Below, piece by piece: positions 34,005 to 45,520 of a stretch of DNA of 64,000 nt. The position numbers and the translations under genes were made by a program. The stretch covers positions 18,646,035 through 18,710,034 of the forward strand of contig OW203723.1 of NCBI GenBank assembly GCA_934045075.1, read 5' to 3'. The stretch is from Yponomeuta sedellus. Lineage: Eukaryota > Arthropoda > Insecta > Lepidoptera > Yponomeutidae. The notes below the pieces were generated by a model. The model saw nothing but the letters and a program-made list of their open reading frames with translations. It was not told the DNA's origin and did not search any database. Positions within the stretch are counted from its first letter, which is position 1. Each line of letters starts with the position of its first letter.

Positions 34005-35060
34005 ATTGCCACCGTAAAACTCATTCTTTGTGCACTCGCGTGTGTACAGTCGACGACAGATGAAAATTTACATTTGCAAATTCACGCGTATCGTAACCGA
34101 GGAGAGTACATGTGTGTTAATAAAAATGATGGCGCAATTGAGAATGGATGTATTCAAAAATAAATGTGAAGGAAAACATCGGGAAGATACCTAAGTGTTT
34201 GAGCTGTTGACATACCTAACCGCGAATGATAGTGGGATAAGTTAGACAAAAAAATATATAGGTATTTATTTATTTTCCAGAGCAAGTCCAATACTAGTTA
34301 AAACTAGGCTTAAATTTTATAAATACCTAGTATAAAATCATATGTTAATATTCTTACGTATCAAATCTACGGCCTTCTTTATAAAAAACCAAATTCCTTA
34401 AAACACTGCAAATTCAGACTAAAATAGTCCGTGATGGAGATTTTATTTAAAAAAAGTAGGTAAAAAAGGTTTTATTGCTACCAATAATAACTGGTTAAAA
34501 GAATTTAAAATAAATTAACATACACATTTTTCACAAGCTAATCTTAGCGATGTGACAAATTTATAGTCTCATTGGCACCTTTTACGAAGAAAAGGTGTAA
34601 ACGCAGCATAGCTCTAGCAGTGTTTCAGTAGAATCGTGTTTTATACGACCGCAAAAGCATTAGTAAAATTGAATTAAATGTGTAAAAGCTATGTGTTATT
34701 GACTATACATTTCGCGCGTAAGGTAGGCACCGATTCGCCGAGTGAGGATCAAATGGCGTGTTCTAATCTAACTGACGTTGCGCAAGCGCAGCAGCGGGCA
34801 GCGCGCCGAGGACGGCGAAGGCCGACCGCATACGGAAACCGCTTTGTTAGAGACTTTCAGATAATAATTATCACACGATCTCACGCACCGCATACCTTCG
34901 AGACGATATGAGCAGCCGTCCTGCTCTAGGTGGGATGGTTGAATGAGATGGAGCGCTATATTGATGTCACTAGATGGTGTAACCAAATTTTTACGTAGAT
35001 ACTTGAGAAAAAAAAAATATAAAGACAGATACAATAACCAAGAACAATAACCAAGAACCG
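34005..35060. other. Unassigned intergenic DNA with a CpG-rich patch
   Basis: Mostly AT-rich. At 34700-34925 a CpG-rich patch (GTTGCGCAAGCGCAGCAGCG and GCGCGCCGAGGACGGCG) contains a frame with QRAARRGRRRPTAYG. This resembles neither a known exon nor a recognised repeat to me. Confidence 0.45.
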
Positions 35061-35064
35061 ACTT

Positions 35065-35205
35065 CTTCTTCTTCAGGCTATATGAGTCCACTGCTGGACA
35101 TAACCCTCCCCTGATGAGCGCCATAGCGCCCAGACTTCAGCTTGCCGCATCCAGCATCTGCCTGCAGTTTTTCGCAGATCGTCATCCCACCTGGTTAACC
35201 AAGTC
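35065..35205 (-). mobile_element. Dispersed family G, 3' end on minus strand
   Basis: TTCTTCTTCTTCAGGCTATA, GTCCACTGCTGGACATAACC, then GATGAGCGCCATAGCGCCC and AGATCGTCATCCCACCTGG. The left GAA-type tail replaces the GAC tail of other copies, in line with variable 3' microsatellites. Confidence 0.65.
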
Positions 35206-35689
35206 GGTAAGAACCGACTGCTAAGCATTAATTAACTACTAAGCTGACAACACAAAAATTCATCAATGTAACTCACTGCTCGTACCTGTATTGGTCCCGC
35301 CAGTCGGGTTATTGGCCATTTTTTTTATTTTTTTATTATGGTCTTTTTCGTCTTAAATACAACAATATAATACTTTTGTTGGACTTAAGTTGATTGCTCG
35401 CGCAAACACGACGAATCGATTGAGGCCTTATTTGTCAAAATCTGAGGATTGGTTAAGGAATTTTTATGAGGGAACATAAAATCGGACAATTATATACATA
35501 CAAGCCAATTACCCTCCTCATGGTCTCCGCCCCAGTCGGGTAATTCCCTAATTACCCTACTGACGTGTAGGACCCCTGTCCTACACATCAATACGCATAA
35601 TGTTTTACTTCACTTTTGGGCCTTGGTGTTACAATGGAAATTAAGGTTTTTGACGTTCACTTTCAAATTGACTATTTAATCGATTGTAG

Positions 35690-35962
35690 CCCCGGCTGCC
35701 TGAGTGATCTTACACGATTACGAAGGTTAAGCAACATAGGGTACGTTCAGTGCTTGGATGGGTGACCGTCTATAACTAACGCTTGTGGCATTTTTCCGTG
35801 CTTCGCAAAGCACGTTGAGCAGTTGCAAACTTCTGACAATTAGATCAGCCACAAGTCATGAAAGCCTCCACCAATCCGGACTTGGCCCCGTGGTGGAGTA
35901 TGGCTTATACCTTCCTTAGGAAAGAGACCCGTGCCCCTCAGTGGGGACATAATGGGTTGATG
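35690..35962 (+). mobile_element. 5S-SINE family S, copy with a well-kept 5S head
   Basis: At 35705-35768 the sequence follows 5S rRNA from about nt 35 to 97: GATTACGAAGGTTAAGCAAC and GTGCTTGGATGGGTGACCG, which contain the A-box and C-box parts of the 5S internal promoter. A shared TGGCATTTTTCCGTGCTTCG junction leads to the family body and a 3' end GGGGACATAATGGGTTGATG with a (GAT)n-type tail. It represents a subfamily whose tail differs from the 59.3-kb copy. Confidence 0.85.
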
Positions 35963-36539
35963 ATGATGAAGATGATTGAATGACGGATCTGGAGAAAATA
36001 TTTACACAGTGTTAAATAGAATAGTTTCTGTTGCATAAACTCTTGATAAGACTCTCTCAGCTTATCTCACAGAAATGTTATATACCTACCTAAGTAAAAT
36101 CCATTAGGTACTCAGATTAATCCTATCAATAAAGTCGTTGACTCTACAAGTAAATAATACAGCGTTAACTGCATAAACGGGCTGATTTCATTTCATTGCC
36201 GCTACAAGTCTTCGAGCGCATACGCATCAAATATTCTAGCCGTCAATGGTATTAAGACGTCAAGTGATCCGACCGTGCGTCATTGATCACCTTTGTGCTA
36301 ATATGCACTAACTCGAAACGATCAATATTTCTAAGATCGACGGAAAAATATGAGTAAATGACATTATCAGCTTAATTTCGGATTCACGTAGCTATAATAA
36401 TACCTAGTTCGTGTACACTTTGTGGTAAAGGGGCTACTACGAGTATAACATTAAAGATTATTTAGATGACAAAGACAACTGGAATTATAGTCAGTCCAAC
36501 GCATGAGTTCTAGCTGTTGCAACAATATGTTACCTCGTC
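35963..36539. other. Unassigned intergenic DNA
   Basis: No exon or repeat family recognised apart from the ATGATG tail of the preceding SINE. Confidence 0.5.
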
Positions 36540-37301
36540 TTCTTAGCGTATCGATGGCAACCTATCATGGTGAAATGATTTGCCAATCAGCGTACGGGAC
36601 TCGCTCGCTCACTCAGTACAGTCGATTGCAAATCATCCTAAACACCCAGGCACACTGATCCGTGGTATTACGGGTGACTTTGCAACTAAAATGTATAGGG
36701 TAATGTGCTGTCGACCGTACGTCGTTCGGGGAAGCCCCTTTCATGCACCCCATGCATGCTCATTTCATGTAACCGCTGTAACAAAGAACATTTGCAAAGA
36801 AACTTTTTAGAGTTTTATGTTCATTTTTTTTCCAAACTGATCTAGGTTTTGAAATAGACACCTAGTCCTACGTGTAACCTTCATTAAGTCACAGATACTG
36901 CATTATGTTGAATATAAACACTTGATTTTTATGCTCAGAGTGCGCCAGAGGTACGGTCTCAGTGAGTACGTCGTTCGGGGAGGCCCCTTTCATGCACCCA
37001 TGCATGCGTATTTCATGTAACCACTGTTAATAAGGGGTATGTATTTGAAAAGACACAGTTTAGTGTTTTATGTCAATTTTTCTCCAAACTGATCTAGGTT
37101 TTGAAATGGACACCTAGTCTTACGTGTAACCTTCATTAAGTCACAGATACTGCATTATTTTGAAGATAAACACTTGATTTTTACACCAGAGTGCGCCAGA
37201 GGTGCGGGTTTAGTGTGAACGTCGTTCGGGGAGACCCCTTTCATGCACCCTATGTTCTATGATGTAACCGGTGTTAATAAAATATATTTGAAAAAACAAA
37301 T
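36540..37301 (+). repeat. Tandem family U, about 250-bp unit
   Basis: The marker GTCGTTCGGG occurs at 36721, 36970 and 37221, spacing 249 and 251. Each unit runs through CCCCTTTCATGCACCC, ATGTAACC, the dispersed-R block (GATCTAGGTTTTGAAATAGA, CACCTAGTC) and GTGCGCCAGAGGT. The third unit is cut by the LINE at 37302-37578 and resumes at 37579-37700. Blocks also occur at 28553-28690 and 52480-52600. Confidence 0.85.
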
Positions 37302-37368
37302 ATTAGACTTACTTATCCTCAGTCAGAGGATAATTATTATCCTCTGACCGAGGATAAGTAAGTCTAAT
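37302..37368. repeat. Palindrome at the 5' junction of a LINE
   Basis: Arms 37302-37333 and 37337-37368, 32 bp each, one mismatch, 3-nt centre. The left arm contains the AGACTT bases that also follow the LINE poly(A) tail at 37578, so the palindrome appears to include the target-site duplication. Confidence 0.9.
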
Positions 37369-37578
37369 TGTTCTCGCCATCCAGCGAGGCAACGTATCCA
37401 GCATACTTGGGACTCTTGCCAAAGGCAGCCATGATCTCGGTGCAGTTTGTTATATTTAGTTATGACTAGTTTATTTTATTTTATTTAAGATTTTAATGTA
37501 GATAGTTCGTTTTTTTTATTATTCATCTATTATTATTGTAAATAACATTTTACAACGTAAAAAAATAAAAAATAGACT
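37369..37578 (+). mobile_element. 5'-truncated LINE inserted into family U
   Basis: Starts with a coding remnant (frame LAIQRGN...SILGTLAKG, stop near 37455), an ending typical of RTE/CR1-like polyproteins. A 3' UTR follows with TATTTTATTTTATTTAAG, finishing in an A-rich tail (AAAAAAATAAAAAAT). It separates two parts of the third tandem unit of family U. Confidence 0.7.
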
Positions 37579-37700
37579 TTTATGTTCATTTTTCTACAAT
37601 CTTATCTAGGTTTTGAAATAGACACCTAGTCTTACGTGTAATCTTCATTAAGTCACAGATACTGCATTATTTTGAATATACATATTAACACCAGATTTTG
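37579..37700 (+). repeat. Family U, remainder of third unit
   Basis: Continues from TTTTATGTTCATTTTTC through TTTTGAAATAGACACCTAG to CTGCATTATTTTGAATATA, as in the uninterrupted units at 36815 and 37062. Confidence 0.8.
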
Positions 37701-38274
37701 ATGCCCAGAAATATCGTGAAAGGGCCTTCGAGCATCTCGCAGACATAGTTGCCTTGGCGTAGAGGAAAACTTAACAGCGAAGAACAGTTACACGGAATCG
37801 GACTTTGCACCAACGAATTACGACCTTAAACTTGTTAATTGCTTAATAAATGCTTAACCTATGTTGTTTGCGTTGGGAAAGTCCAAGTCCCCCAAATAGT
37901 AGGAGTATTTACGTCATAATGACGACGGGTTATAGGGCCACTGACGCAAACGCAGGTCAATTTTTTTCAACCACACGCTAAAAATTTGATTATGATTATG
38001 ACGGCTGATTGAACTTTTACAGCCCGCAGCAGGGTTAAACTTTAAGGTGGTTCGGGGCGCTAAATAGGTATATTCGTTAGGTAGGTACTGGCAGAATACC
38101 ACCGTTACAGAAAGTTGTCTTTCTGTAACACATGCTGAGCTGGGTCCTTTTCACAAACGCAGCACATTCGCACGGTATTTATATGACTTGTTTTGTTATT
38201 GCTTTACATTGCTCTTTTATATTGTGCAACATTTTGGATCGCATGTTTATAACAAAAGACTAAGTTAGGAGTTT
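37701..38274. other. Unassigned intergenic DNA
   Basis: Nothing recognised other than a small inverted repeat at 38105-38130 (AGAAAGTTGTCTTTCTGT). Confidence 0.5.
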
Positions 38275-38400
38275 TTTTGTCCATTTTTTCTCCTAAATGA
38301 TCTAGATTTTGAAATGGACACCTAGTTTGAATTGTAACGTTCATTAAGCCGCAGTTTCTGTGCTACTTTGAATAAAACCTTTTCATTTCATTTTTTTTTT
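38275..38400 (+). repeat. Dispersed repeat R
   Basis: TTTTGAAATGGACACCTAG, GTAACGTTCATTAAGCCGC and CTACTTTGAATAAAACC as at 3535 and 52490. Ends in a T-rich stretch. Confidence 0.75.
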
Positions 38401-38469
38401 GTTGTTTCTTAGCTTTAAGTATCATTGTACTGTTTTAAATTAATTTGTGCATAAAACCTTTTCTATTCT

Positions 38470-38778
38470 ATTCTTACTAGCGCCACCAATGGAGTAAAAA
38501 TAATAACTTTTATAATAATACGTTTTTATCTAAAAGTGCACATGGGAAATCTTAACAACTGTAACAACTATTTTTAGAACCTATAGTCTTGAACCTAGGA
38601 TCAACAACCAAGGACTTTAAAATCCTAGGATACTAATAATACTACATTCTAGGCTATATATTCTAAAAATAGTTATCACAGATATTAAGATTTTTTATGT
38701 TTACGTTTTTGAAAAACAAACGTTAAAACAAGTTATGGTTTTCATTACATTGGTGGCGCTAGTTAGCGCTCCTAAGAG
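38470..38778. mobile_element. Fold-back MITE family M3, copy 2
   Basis: The ends AGCGCCACCAATGGAGTAAA and the complement of TACATTGGTGGCGCTAGTTA are inverted, and pairing continues with mismatches through most of the 300 bp (CTTAACAACTGTAACAACTA against TAGTTATCACAGATATTAAG; AACCTAGGATC against ATCCTAGGA). Best preserved copy in the window. Confidence 0.85.
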
Positions 38779-39071
38779 CCTTAATTATTTTTTGTAAAGC
38801 TCCCCTAGCGTCACTGCGAAGTCCTCGTAAAGGTGTAATGGTCGCTGTGCTTTTCGTCCGTTTTTACAACACAGTTGAGCAGCAGAGCTGAGTAAAATGA
38901 GTTTCATAGACTACGTAAAGATACTAAACTCGGATTTTTTATTCCGTAGAATTCTGACATTTCACAAGTTTTGCTACCAAGTGATTGTGTTGTTGTGTGA
39001 ACTTGTATGGAAATTATTATTATTAAGAAAGCCCTCCACCGAAAAAGGGTAATATTTGACCCATTTGAGGG

Positions 39072-39267
39072 TGTCTACGCTTTATATGAAGCGCGGATGA
39101 CCGCGGGGAAGGAGAAGCGGACCCCGTCCCGCGCCCGCGCACCGACACCAGCCACTTACTTGCACCTATCTAAAGGTTTAGAACGGACGCATCTTTCTTG
39201 TATTTTTTTCGTTCATTATATTTTTTAAAAGCAAGTCATCTTTTATTTATCGTCCATATTTTGGACA
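39072..39267 (+). repeat. 5' LTR of the BEL/Pao element
   Basis: 196 bp starting TGTCTACG and ending TTTGGACA, with TG...CA termini. By eye identical to the 3' LTR over its whole length. A GC-rich centre (GCGCCCGCGCACCGACACC) and a T-rich end are visible. A clear TATA box or poly(A) signal was not decided. Confidence 0.95.
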
Positions 39268-39270
39268 TTT

Positions 39271-39284
39271 TGGCGACCGTGAGC
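39271..39284 (+). other. Primer-binding-site candidate
   Basis: TGGCGACCGTGAGC starts 3 bp after the 5' LTR. TGG is the complement of a tRNA CCA end, as expected for a minus-strand primer site. I do not assign the tRNA. Confidence 0.65.
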
Positions 39285-40312
39285 AAAAAAGTAATTTGCA
39301 AACTTCGACATCTCAAGAGAAATTAAATCTAATACTACTGAAGACAGCATTGCTGCTTATGCCGCCTTGCCCCGGCGTACGTGGGAAATTATTTGGATTG
39401 CTGCGCATGCTGCTGCCGTGACCAGGCGGACGTGGAGTATATGGCTGAGGAGTACTGATCTTGCCTGCCCAGGGAAGTGGTCGTGTCCTTTTCACTAATT
39501 TACTTTCCCCTTCTATCTGTATATACACTTTGCCGCTCCGAAAGCGTTAGGATATTACTGCTAGTTACCTATAGTAACGCGTATCATCTTAATACCTAAT
39601 AAGTTAATTTCGGCTATTGCGATAACATTGTGTAAACGCTGCACCGTTACCGGCCTACCCGTGCATGCGTACTTAATTAGAAGAAGGTAAGATAGTAATC
39701 CGTTTATAGTATCTAAAACTCATTAATTTCGCCTATTTTCTAAATTATTATTCTTTCACTGTCGTAAACATATCTTGGTCAAGCCGTCTAAGGCACTTAA
39801 TTAAGCAATTAAACACTGTGTTAGTGGAATCAAACAAAGGTACCTACATTTATGCATCAATTTAATTACAGCATTATTAAGTATTGATTGTAAGGAATTC
39901 GACAGTGTTTTACAATAAATTAGTGCCAATTCTCATTTGTTTAAATAACATAAATTACATTAAAATTTCGATTTCCACTAACTTACCTATGCTACATCTA
40001 CCTTCCAAATAGTAAAAAATTAACGACTCATTAATTTCACTCGCGTTAATCATCGTTTGTCGGTGGTTTCAGGTTCAATATAATTATTTGCTCGTTGAGG
40101 GACTGGAAGCGAATCTGATTCTGGCGCTGCTGGTGCGCTCAGGTTGGCGTGTAGCGAAGGCAGCTGAACCTGCTTGACGACGAGTGGCTGGACGTGGTTA
40201 TCACACCTTTGCAGGTTTAGTAAGGCGTTATTTTATACCTACTTCTACGTACTTCCACTTAATTCATTGCTGGTCGTTTTTGTTTGCGTCAATTGCGCGT
40301 TGAGTTTGTACC
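39285..40312 (+). other. Leader between PBS and gag
   Basis: About 1 kb without a conserved ORF, inside the BEL/Pao element. A long leader is common in this group. No further signal was identified. Confidence 0.6.
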
Positions 40313-40477
40313 ATGGAGTTAAAGGACTTAACCAAAAAGCGTAGTATTATTAAAGGTAGATTAACCAAATTTAAAGATTATCTGAGTGTTTTGAGCCAAG
40401 TAGGCGCTGCAAAAATGACAAGTTTGCAGTGTAAAGAATTGTCTATGCGAGCGGACAAATTTCAAGAATTGTTTTAA
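40313..40477 (+). pseudogene. BEL/Pao Gag, N-terminal segment
   Basis: ATG in good context (ACCATGG) opens a 54-codon Lys-rich, coiled-coil-like segment that ends at TAA within the run GTTTTAATTC. The next frame (from before 40482) continues directly with Gag-like sequence. The simplest explanation is a one-base gain in the T-run. It is the true start of gag, as no other upstream ATG gives conserved sequence. Confidence 0.75.
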
Positions 40478-40481
40478 TTCT

Positions 40482-43019
40482 TTGCAATCGGATATCGAGG
40501 TGCTTGCCACTAATGAAGAGGAGCAGTTGACAGAGAGAGATAATATTGAAAGTCAATTCTTCTCTCTTCTTTCAACAGCTCAAGAATTGATGGAAGGTGC
40601 AAATTTAGATAAAAAATCCCTTTGCGCCGAAAGTTTGTCAGGGCAATGTGCTCATTCCATGAATTCTATAAAATTGCCGACTATTGATTTACCTAAATTC
40701 GACGGGAATTATTTAAAGTGGTTAGAGTTCAGAGACACGTTCGGATCGCTTGTGAATGATAATGATTCTATTCCACCTATAAACAAATTTCATTACCTAC
40801 GGTCTAGTTTGGAGGGTGGAGCCGCGATCGTGATTAGATCAATTGAGTTTACCTCTGATAATTATAAAAATGCATGGCAATGTTTGTGTGATCGATACAA
40901 CAATAAAAACATTCTGATAAATAACCATCTTAAGGCGCTTTTAAGTATTGAACCTATGTCCAAGGAATCGTTTAAGGCGTTGCGGTTCTTGATAGACCAT
41001 ATTTCAAAAAACTTGAGATCTTTGCAGACACTAGGGCTTCCTACTAAGCACTGGGACGTATTATTGATTTATATTGTCTCAGCCAAGCTTGACCCTATTA
41101 CGGGGCGAAAGTGGGAGGAGCATAAAAGTGACTTAAAGGAATTACCTACCTTGGAGGAGTTCCATGCGTTTCTAAGATGCCGGGCAGACATTTTAGAAAC
41201 TGCGCATTATAATAAGTCTGATAAACAGGACAACGCTAGGCCGCATTTACAAAGCAATAAGCCTGTGAGGTCTTTCTTTACTGCATCTGACCAGAATGTG
41301 CGTAATCATTCATGTTCAATTTGTAATCAAAATCATTTGGTTCACGAGTGTACAAAGTTCAAAGACATGAAGTATGATGATAGGATGAAGGAAGCATCGA
41401 GGTTGAAACTGTGTACTAAGTGCTTACGTAATGGACATACTAGCTATCAATGTAGATTAAAAGGGTCTTGTCAGGTGTGTAAAGGTAAGCACAATACTTT
41501 GTTGCACAAGTATGAAGTTCGCACGGGAGTCGAACCCAGCTGCGGAGCGCCTCAGCCAAGTACAACCGCCTCGCCAGCTCCCGTCACGTTATCAGCGGTC
41601 ACGATGACTCACACGCTGTTGTGTACAGCCCAGGTGGAGATTATTAATAAAAGTAACAATCGAAGTGTAGTCGCTCGCGCATTACTGGATACTGGCAGCC
41701 AATCGTCATTTTTAACCGAATGCATGCGTGATAAATTAGGCTTTATTAAGAAGTCAAGTGAAACTTTAAATGTTTGCGGCTTAAATAATATTAAGACAAA
41801 CATATCCGGGTGTTGTGAGTTGACAATTAAATCGTGTTCAACTCACTATGAGACTAAAGTTTCGTGTTTAGTAGTACCAACTATTACAGGTACCTTACCA
41901 AGTGTTGAAATCGACGTTGGTCAATTAGGTATACCTAGTGGGATTGAACTTGCCGATCCCACATTTTTTCAGCCTTCCTCTATTGATATCCTCTTGGGGG
42001 CTGACGTGTTTTGGAACATTATTGGCACGAATCAAATAAAGTTAGGATCGAATATGCCTACTTTGCAGGAATCTCAACTCGGGTGGCTGATTGCCGGTCC
42101 AGTAGGCATCAGTCAATCTAGATCGAAGGTCTATTGTTATTTCAATCAAGTGTCAAACTTAGATAATGCTTTAAAAAAGTTTTGGGAAATTGAAGAACTG
42201 CCTTCGGAAACAAAAACTTATAGTATAGAGGAGCAGTTTTGTGAGGACCACTTTATGGAAACCACCAGCCGGTTATCGGATGGCAGGTTTTGTGTTCAGA
42301 TGCCTCTAAAGGAACCCGAAGCAAATCTCGGGGACTCATTTTACTTAGCAAGAAAACGGTTTATAAATTTACAAAATAAATTGAATAAAAGTCCAGAATT
42401 GAAAAAATCTTATTCAGATTTTATAAATGAATACAGAGATCTGGGTCATTTAAGTGAGATAGAACAACAAGCCAATGGTAACTTCTTGCCGCATCATTGC
42501 GTCATTCGTGACTATAGTGAAACAACTAAATTGAGGGTCGTCTTTGACGCATCGATGAAAACATCGTCAGGTAAATCCCTGAACGATATACAGGGTGTAG
42601 GCCCAGTTGTGCAAAGCGATTTATTTTCAATTTTGTTGCGCTTTCGTGCCCATAGATTTGTTCTTTTAGGTGACATTGAGAAAATGTACCGTCAAACGGC
42701 CTTGCATCCCTCTCAACGTCACCTTCAATTAATTCTGTGGCGAGATTCACCTGCGAGTGCAGAATTTAGCAAGAACGCACAGAGTATAAAGGTTTTGCAG
42801 TTAAATACGCTAACTTATGGCATGGCGTCTGCCCCTTTTATAAGCACAAGGTGCTTAAAGCAGCTCGCAGATGAATGTCGTGACGAAACTATTTCTAATA
42901 TACTGAGGTGTGATTTCTACATCGATGATTTGAATACTGGGGCAGATAGTATGTTGAAGTTACAATATATATATAAAAATATACACCAAGTTTTAAATAT
43001 TCTGCATGCTTTCCCTTAA
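40482..43019 (+). pseudogene. BEL/Pao Gag-protease-reverse transcriptase block
   Basis: 845 open codons without an authentic ATG at the start, since the beginning lies in the other frame (40313). In order: DUF1759-type Gag region from about residue 70 (LPKFDGNYLKWLEFRDTF), three CCHC/CCHH-like knuckles at about 280-340 (CSICNQNHLVHEC, CTKCLRNGHTSYQC, CQVCKGKH), retroviral-type aspartic protease with DTG at 403-405 (ALLDTGSQSSF), and reverse transcriptase from about 660 with RVVFDAS, LGDIEKMY and YIDD at 813-816. The frame stops at 43017-43019 within CTTTCCCTTAAGG, while homologous sequence goes on in another frame. The product would be the front part of a Gag-Pol polyprotein; in this copy it is interrupted. 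Confidence 0.9.
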
Positions 43020-43078
43020 GGAAAATTCGAACCAATTGTGCACATGCATTCGCAAATGACGACACGATCTCAAGCTCA

Positions 43079-43909
43079 ATGGATCTAACTAAAGAGTCTA
43101 GCGTGTTGGGTTTGACGTATTGTCCTAAATCGGATATTATACATTTTCCTAAAAATATTGATCCACCACAGCAGCTGACTAAGAAGGTTGTGATCGCAAC
43201 TATTTGTAAAATATTTGATCCACTGGGGTTGATTAGTGCTTGCATTATCAAAGCTAAAATATTTTTGCAACAGCTATGGATAGCAAAATTAAATTGGGAC
43301 GAGGCAATTCCTCACAAACTTGCGGACAGTTGGTTAAAATTTATTAACAATCTGCATTTCCTTTCCGATATTAAAATTGTGCGGAATGCTCGTTGTGAGC
43401 TTCCTGTCTTAACGGAATTACATTGTTTTGTTGACGCATCCCAGCATGCTTACGCGGCCTGCGTATATTTGAAGTCGATTAATAAGGATAAAAGGGCCAC
43501 AGTTAGGCTTTTATGTGCTAAGGCTAGGGTTGCACCCTTAAAGCCTACTACAATTCCTAGACTCGAATTATTAGGGGCTTTGCTGGGAGCACGGCTTTGT
43601 AAAAAGATTATGGAGTCATTTCGATTTAAATTCAATTCTAAAATCATGTGGACCGATTCCACAGTTGTATTAGGTTGGTTAAAAACTGATGTAAGAAATC
43701 TCAAAATGTTCGTTTGTAACAGGGTTAACGAGATTAATGAAGTGACTAGTGGGTTTCATTTTAGGCATGTGCCGACTAATATGAACCCAGCTGATTTGGC
43801 ATCTCGAGGGGTTGAACCCCAGGATCTTTCGTCTTCTCCCTGTGGTGGGAAGGCCCTTCTTTTCTTCAGAAGGATCAATCCGAGTGGCCACAGCATTCAT
43901 ACGCAGTAA
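43079..43909 (+). pseudogene. BEL/Pao A17-peptidase region and RNase H block
   Basis: 276 open codons, with conserved sequence already in frame before the first ATG (from about 43010). The first half (LGLTYCPKSDII, KIFDPLGLISACIIKAKIFLQ) is the Pao-type Peptidase_A17 region that follows RT in these elements. The second half is an RNase H with the acidic residues visible in CFVDASQHAYA (Asp 119), IPRLELLGALLGA, MWTDSTVVLGWL and NPADLASRG. The frame leaves the homologous register near 43838-43843 in a CCC run. The last 25 residues are out of frame and not genuine. Confidence 0.85.
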
Positions 43910-43923
43910 ATAAATTACCAGAA

Positions 43924-45492
43924 GTGAAGGTACATTCTTTAGTCACTGATTCAGATGCAAATAAAAACTATACTTTCATTGACTTTAACAGATATTCCAG
44001 TTTTATTAAACTAAATAGGATATTTGCATATGTGTTACGTTTCGTGAATAACTGCACGAAAACGCAACAAAATTTATCGGGTCCTTTGAGTGTAGTTGAG
44101 TTAAACGATTCTATAATATTATTGGTCAAATTCAGTCAATTAGAATCATTCCCTTTAGAAGTTAAATTATTAGAGGAGGGAAAGACTTTACCGAAGAAAA
44201 GTAAATTATTGCCATTGACACCATTTAGAGACACAAACAAAGTAGTACGAGTAGGTGGTCGTTTAAAGAATTCTAAGTTTGATTTTGATAAAAAACACCC
44301 CATGTTGTTGGATTCTAAACACATGTTCACCAAATTAATAATGGCTTATGAGCATGTACGATTATTCCACGCTGGTCAGCAGCTGCTTTTAGCTTCAATT
44401 CGAGATAAGTACTGGCCTATAGGCGGAAGATGCTTGGCGCGCCGAATTGTCAAACAATGCATTATTTGTGTTCGGCTTCGCGCTAATATGATGCAGCCTA
44501 TAATGGGACATCTACCAGATGTCCGCACTGATCCTACTTTCGCTTTTGCTTCGTGTGGGGCTGATTTCGCAGGGCCGTTTATGATATGCAGTCGTAGAGG
44601 TCGCGGTAATCGCATATCTAAAGCGTATTTGTGCCTGTTTGTTTGTCTAAGTACGAAGGCTGTACACTTGGAGCTAGTGAGTGATCTAAGTACTCAAGGT
44701 TTTATTTTATGCTTGCGACGTTTCGTTGGACGCAGAGGTAGACCTCAGGAAATCTATTGCGATAACGGACGTAACTTTGTTGGCGCCAGCAATGAATTGG
44801 GTAGGGTACTGAAGTCCAGCCGTCAGTCTGTTTATGAATTTGCCAGAAGCGAAGGAATTAGATTTGTATTCAGCCCAGCGTATAGTCCCAACTTCGGCGG
44901 AATTTTCGAAGCCGGAATTAAAGCGGCTAAATTTCATTTGAAACGTGTTGCTGGCGGTGCTGCCTTGACGTTTGAAGAGCTAGCGACGCTGTTTATACAG
45001 ATAGAAGCCATCCTAAACTCACGTCCTCTGACTCCCCTCTCCTCCAATACCACTGATCCTTATCCACTGACCCCAGGCCACTTCTTGATTGGGAGACCGC
45101 TAATGTCCATCCCGACGCTGCCTGTGACCACAGCTAAACCCAACAGATATCAGCTTATTGAGAAGATACGCCAGCATTTTTGGGAGAGGTGGACCAGAGA
45201 ATATGTTGCCGAGTTGCAGCAGCGCACCAAGTGGCGCTTTCCTGAGAGGGAGCTCACATGCGGCGACGTGGTTATCCTGAAGGAGGACAATCTGCCGCCC
45301 TTGCAATGGCGACTAGGACGAGTGTGCCGTCTGTATCCTGGCACAGACGGAGTCACCAGGGTTGTGGACATTAATACGTCAAGGGGAATCATCCGACGGG
45401 CAGTCAATAAGATGTGCCTGTTACCAAGTGCAGAATCCTATGCCGTCGATATGGAAAAGGGAGCCGCATCTAGGCTCTCAACTACTGCTTGA
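43924..45492 (+). pseudogene. BEL/Pao integrase block
   Basis: 522 open codons. Genuine sequence begins earlier, in frame from about 43843, so the GTG used as a start here is not a natural start. An HHCC zinc-binding region lies at about 140-180 (HVRLFHAGQQ, KQCIICVRLR), the catalytic core has Asp 214 (GADFAGPF), Asp 280 (YCDNGRNF) and Glu 329 (GGIFEAGIK), and a DUF5641-like C-terminus (VVILKEDNLPPLQWRLGRV) ends about 45 residues before the stop. The stop at 45490-45492 is 28 bp before the 3' LTR. The catalytic triad is complete. Confidence 0.9.
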
Positions 45493-45520
45493 AAGCTATG
45501 GCTTTCAACGTGCCGGAGGA

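Noticed and set aside
35105..35135. Hammerhead ribozyme core (CTGATGAG)
   Set aside because: No GAAA partner and no third stem in the right distance; similar CTGATGA strings at 31936 and 25970 also lack it.
35690..35780. 5S rRNA gene
   Set aside because: Only the middle of 5S rRNA is recognisable and it is fused to the SINE body.
40471..40482. Programmed Gag/Pol frameshift site in the BEL/Pao element
   Set aside because: The position is within the first 60 residues of Gag and long before the zinc knuckles, so it is more likely an indel in a T run.
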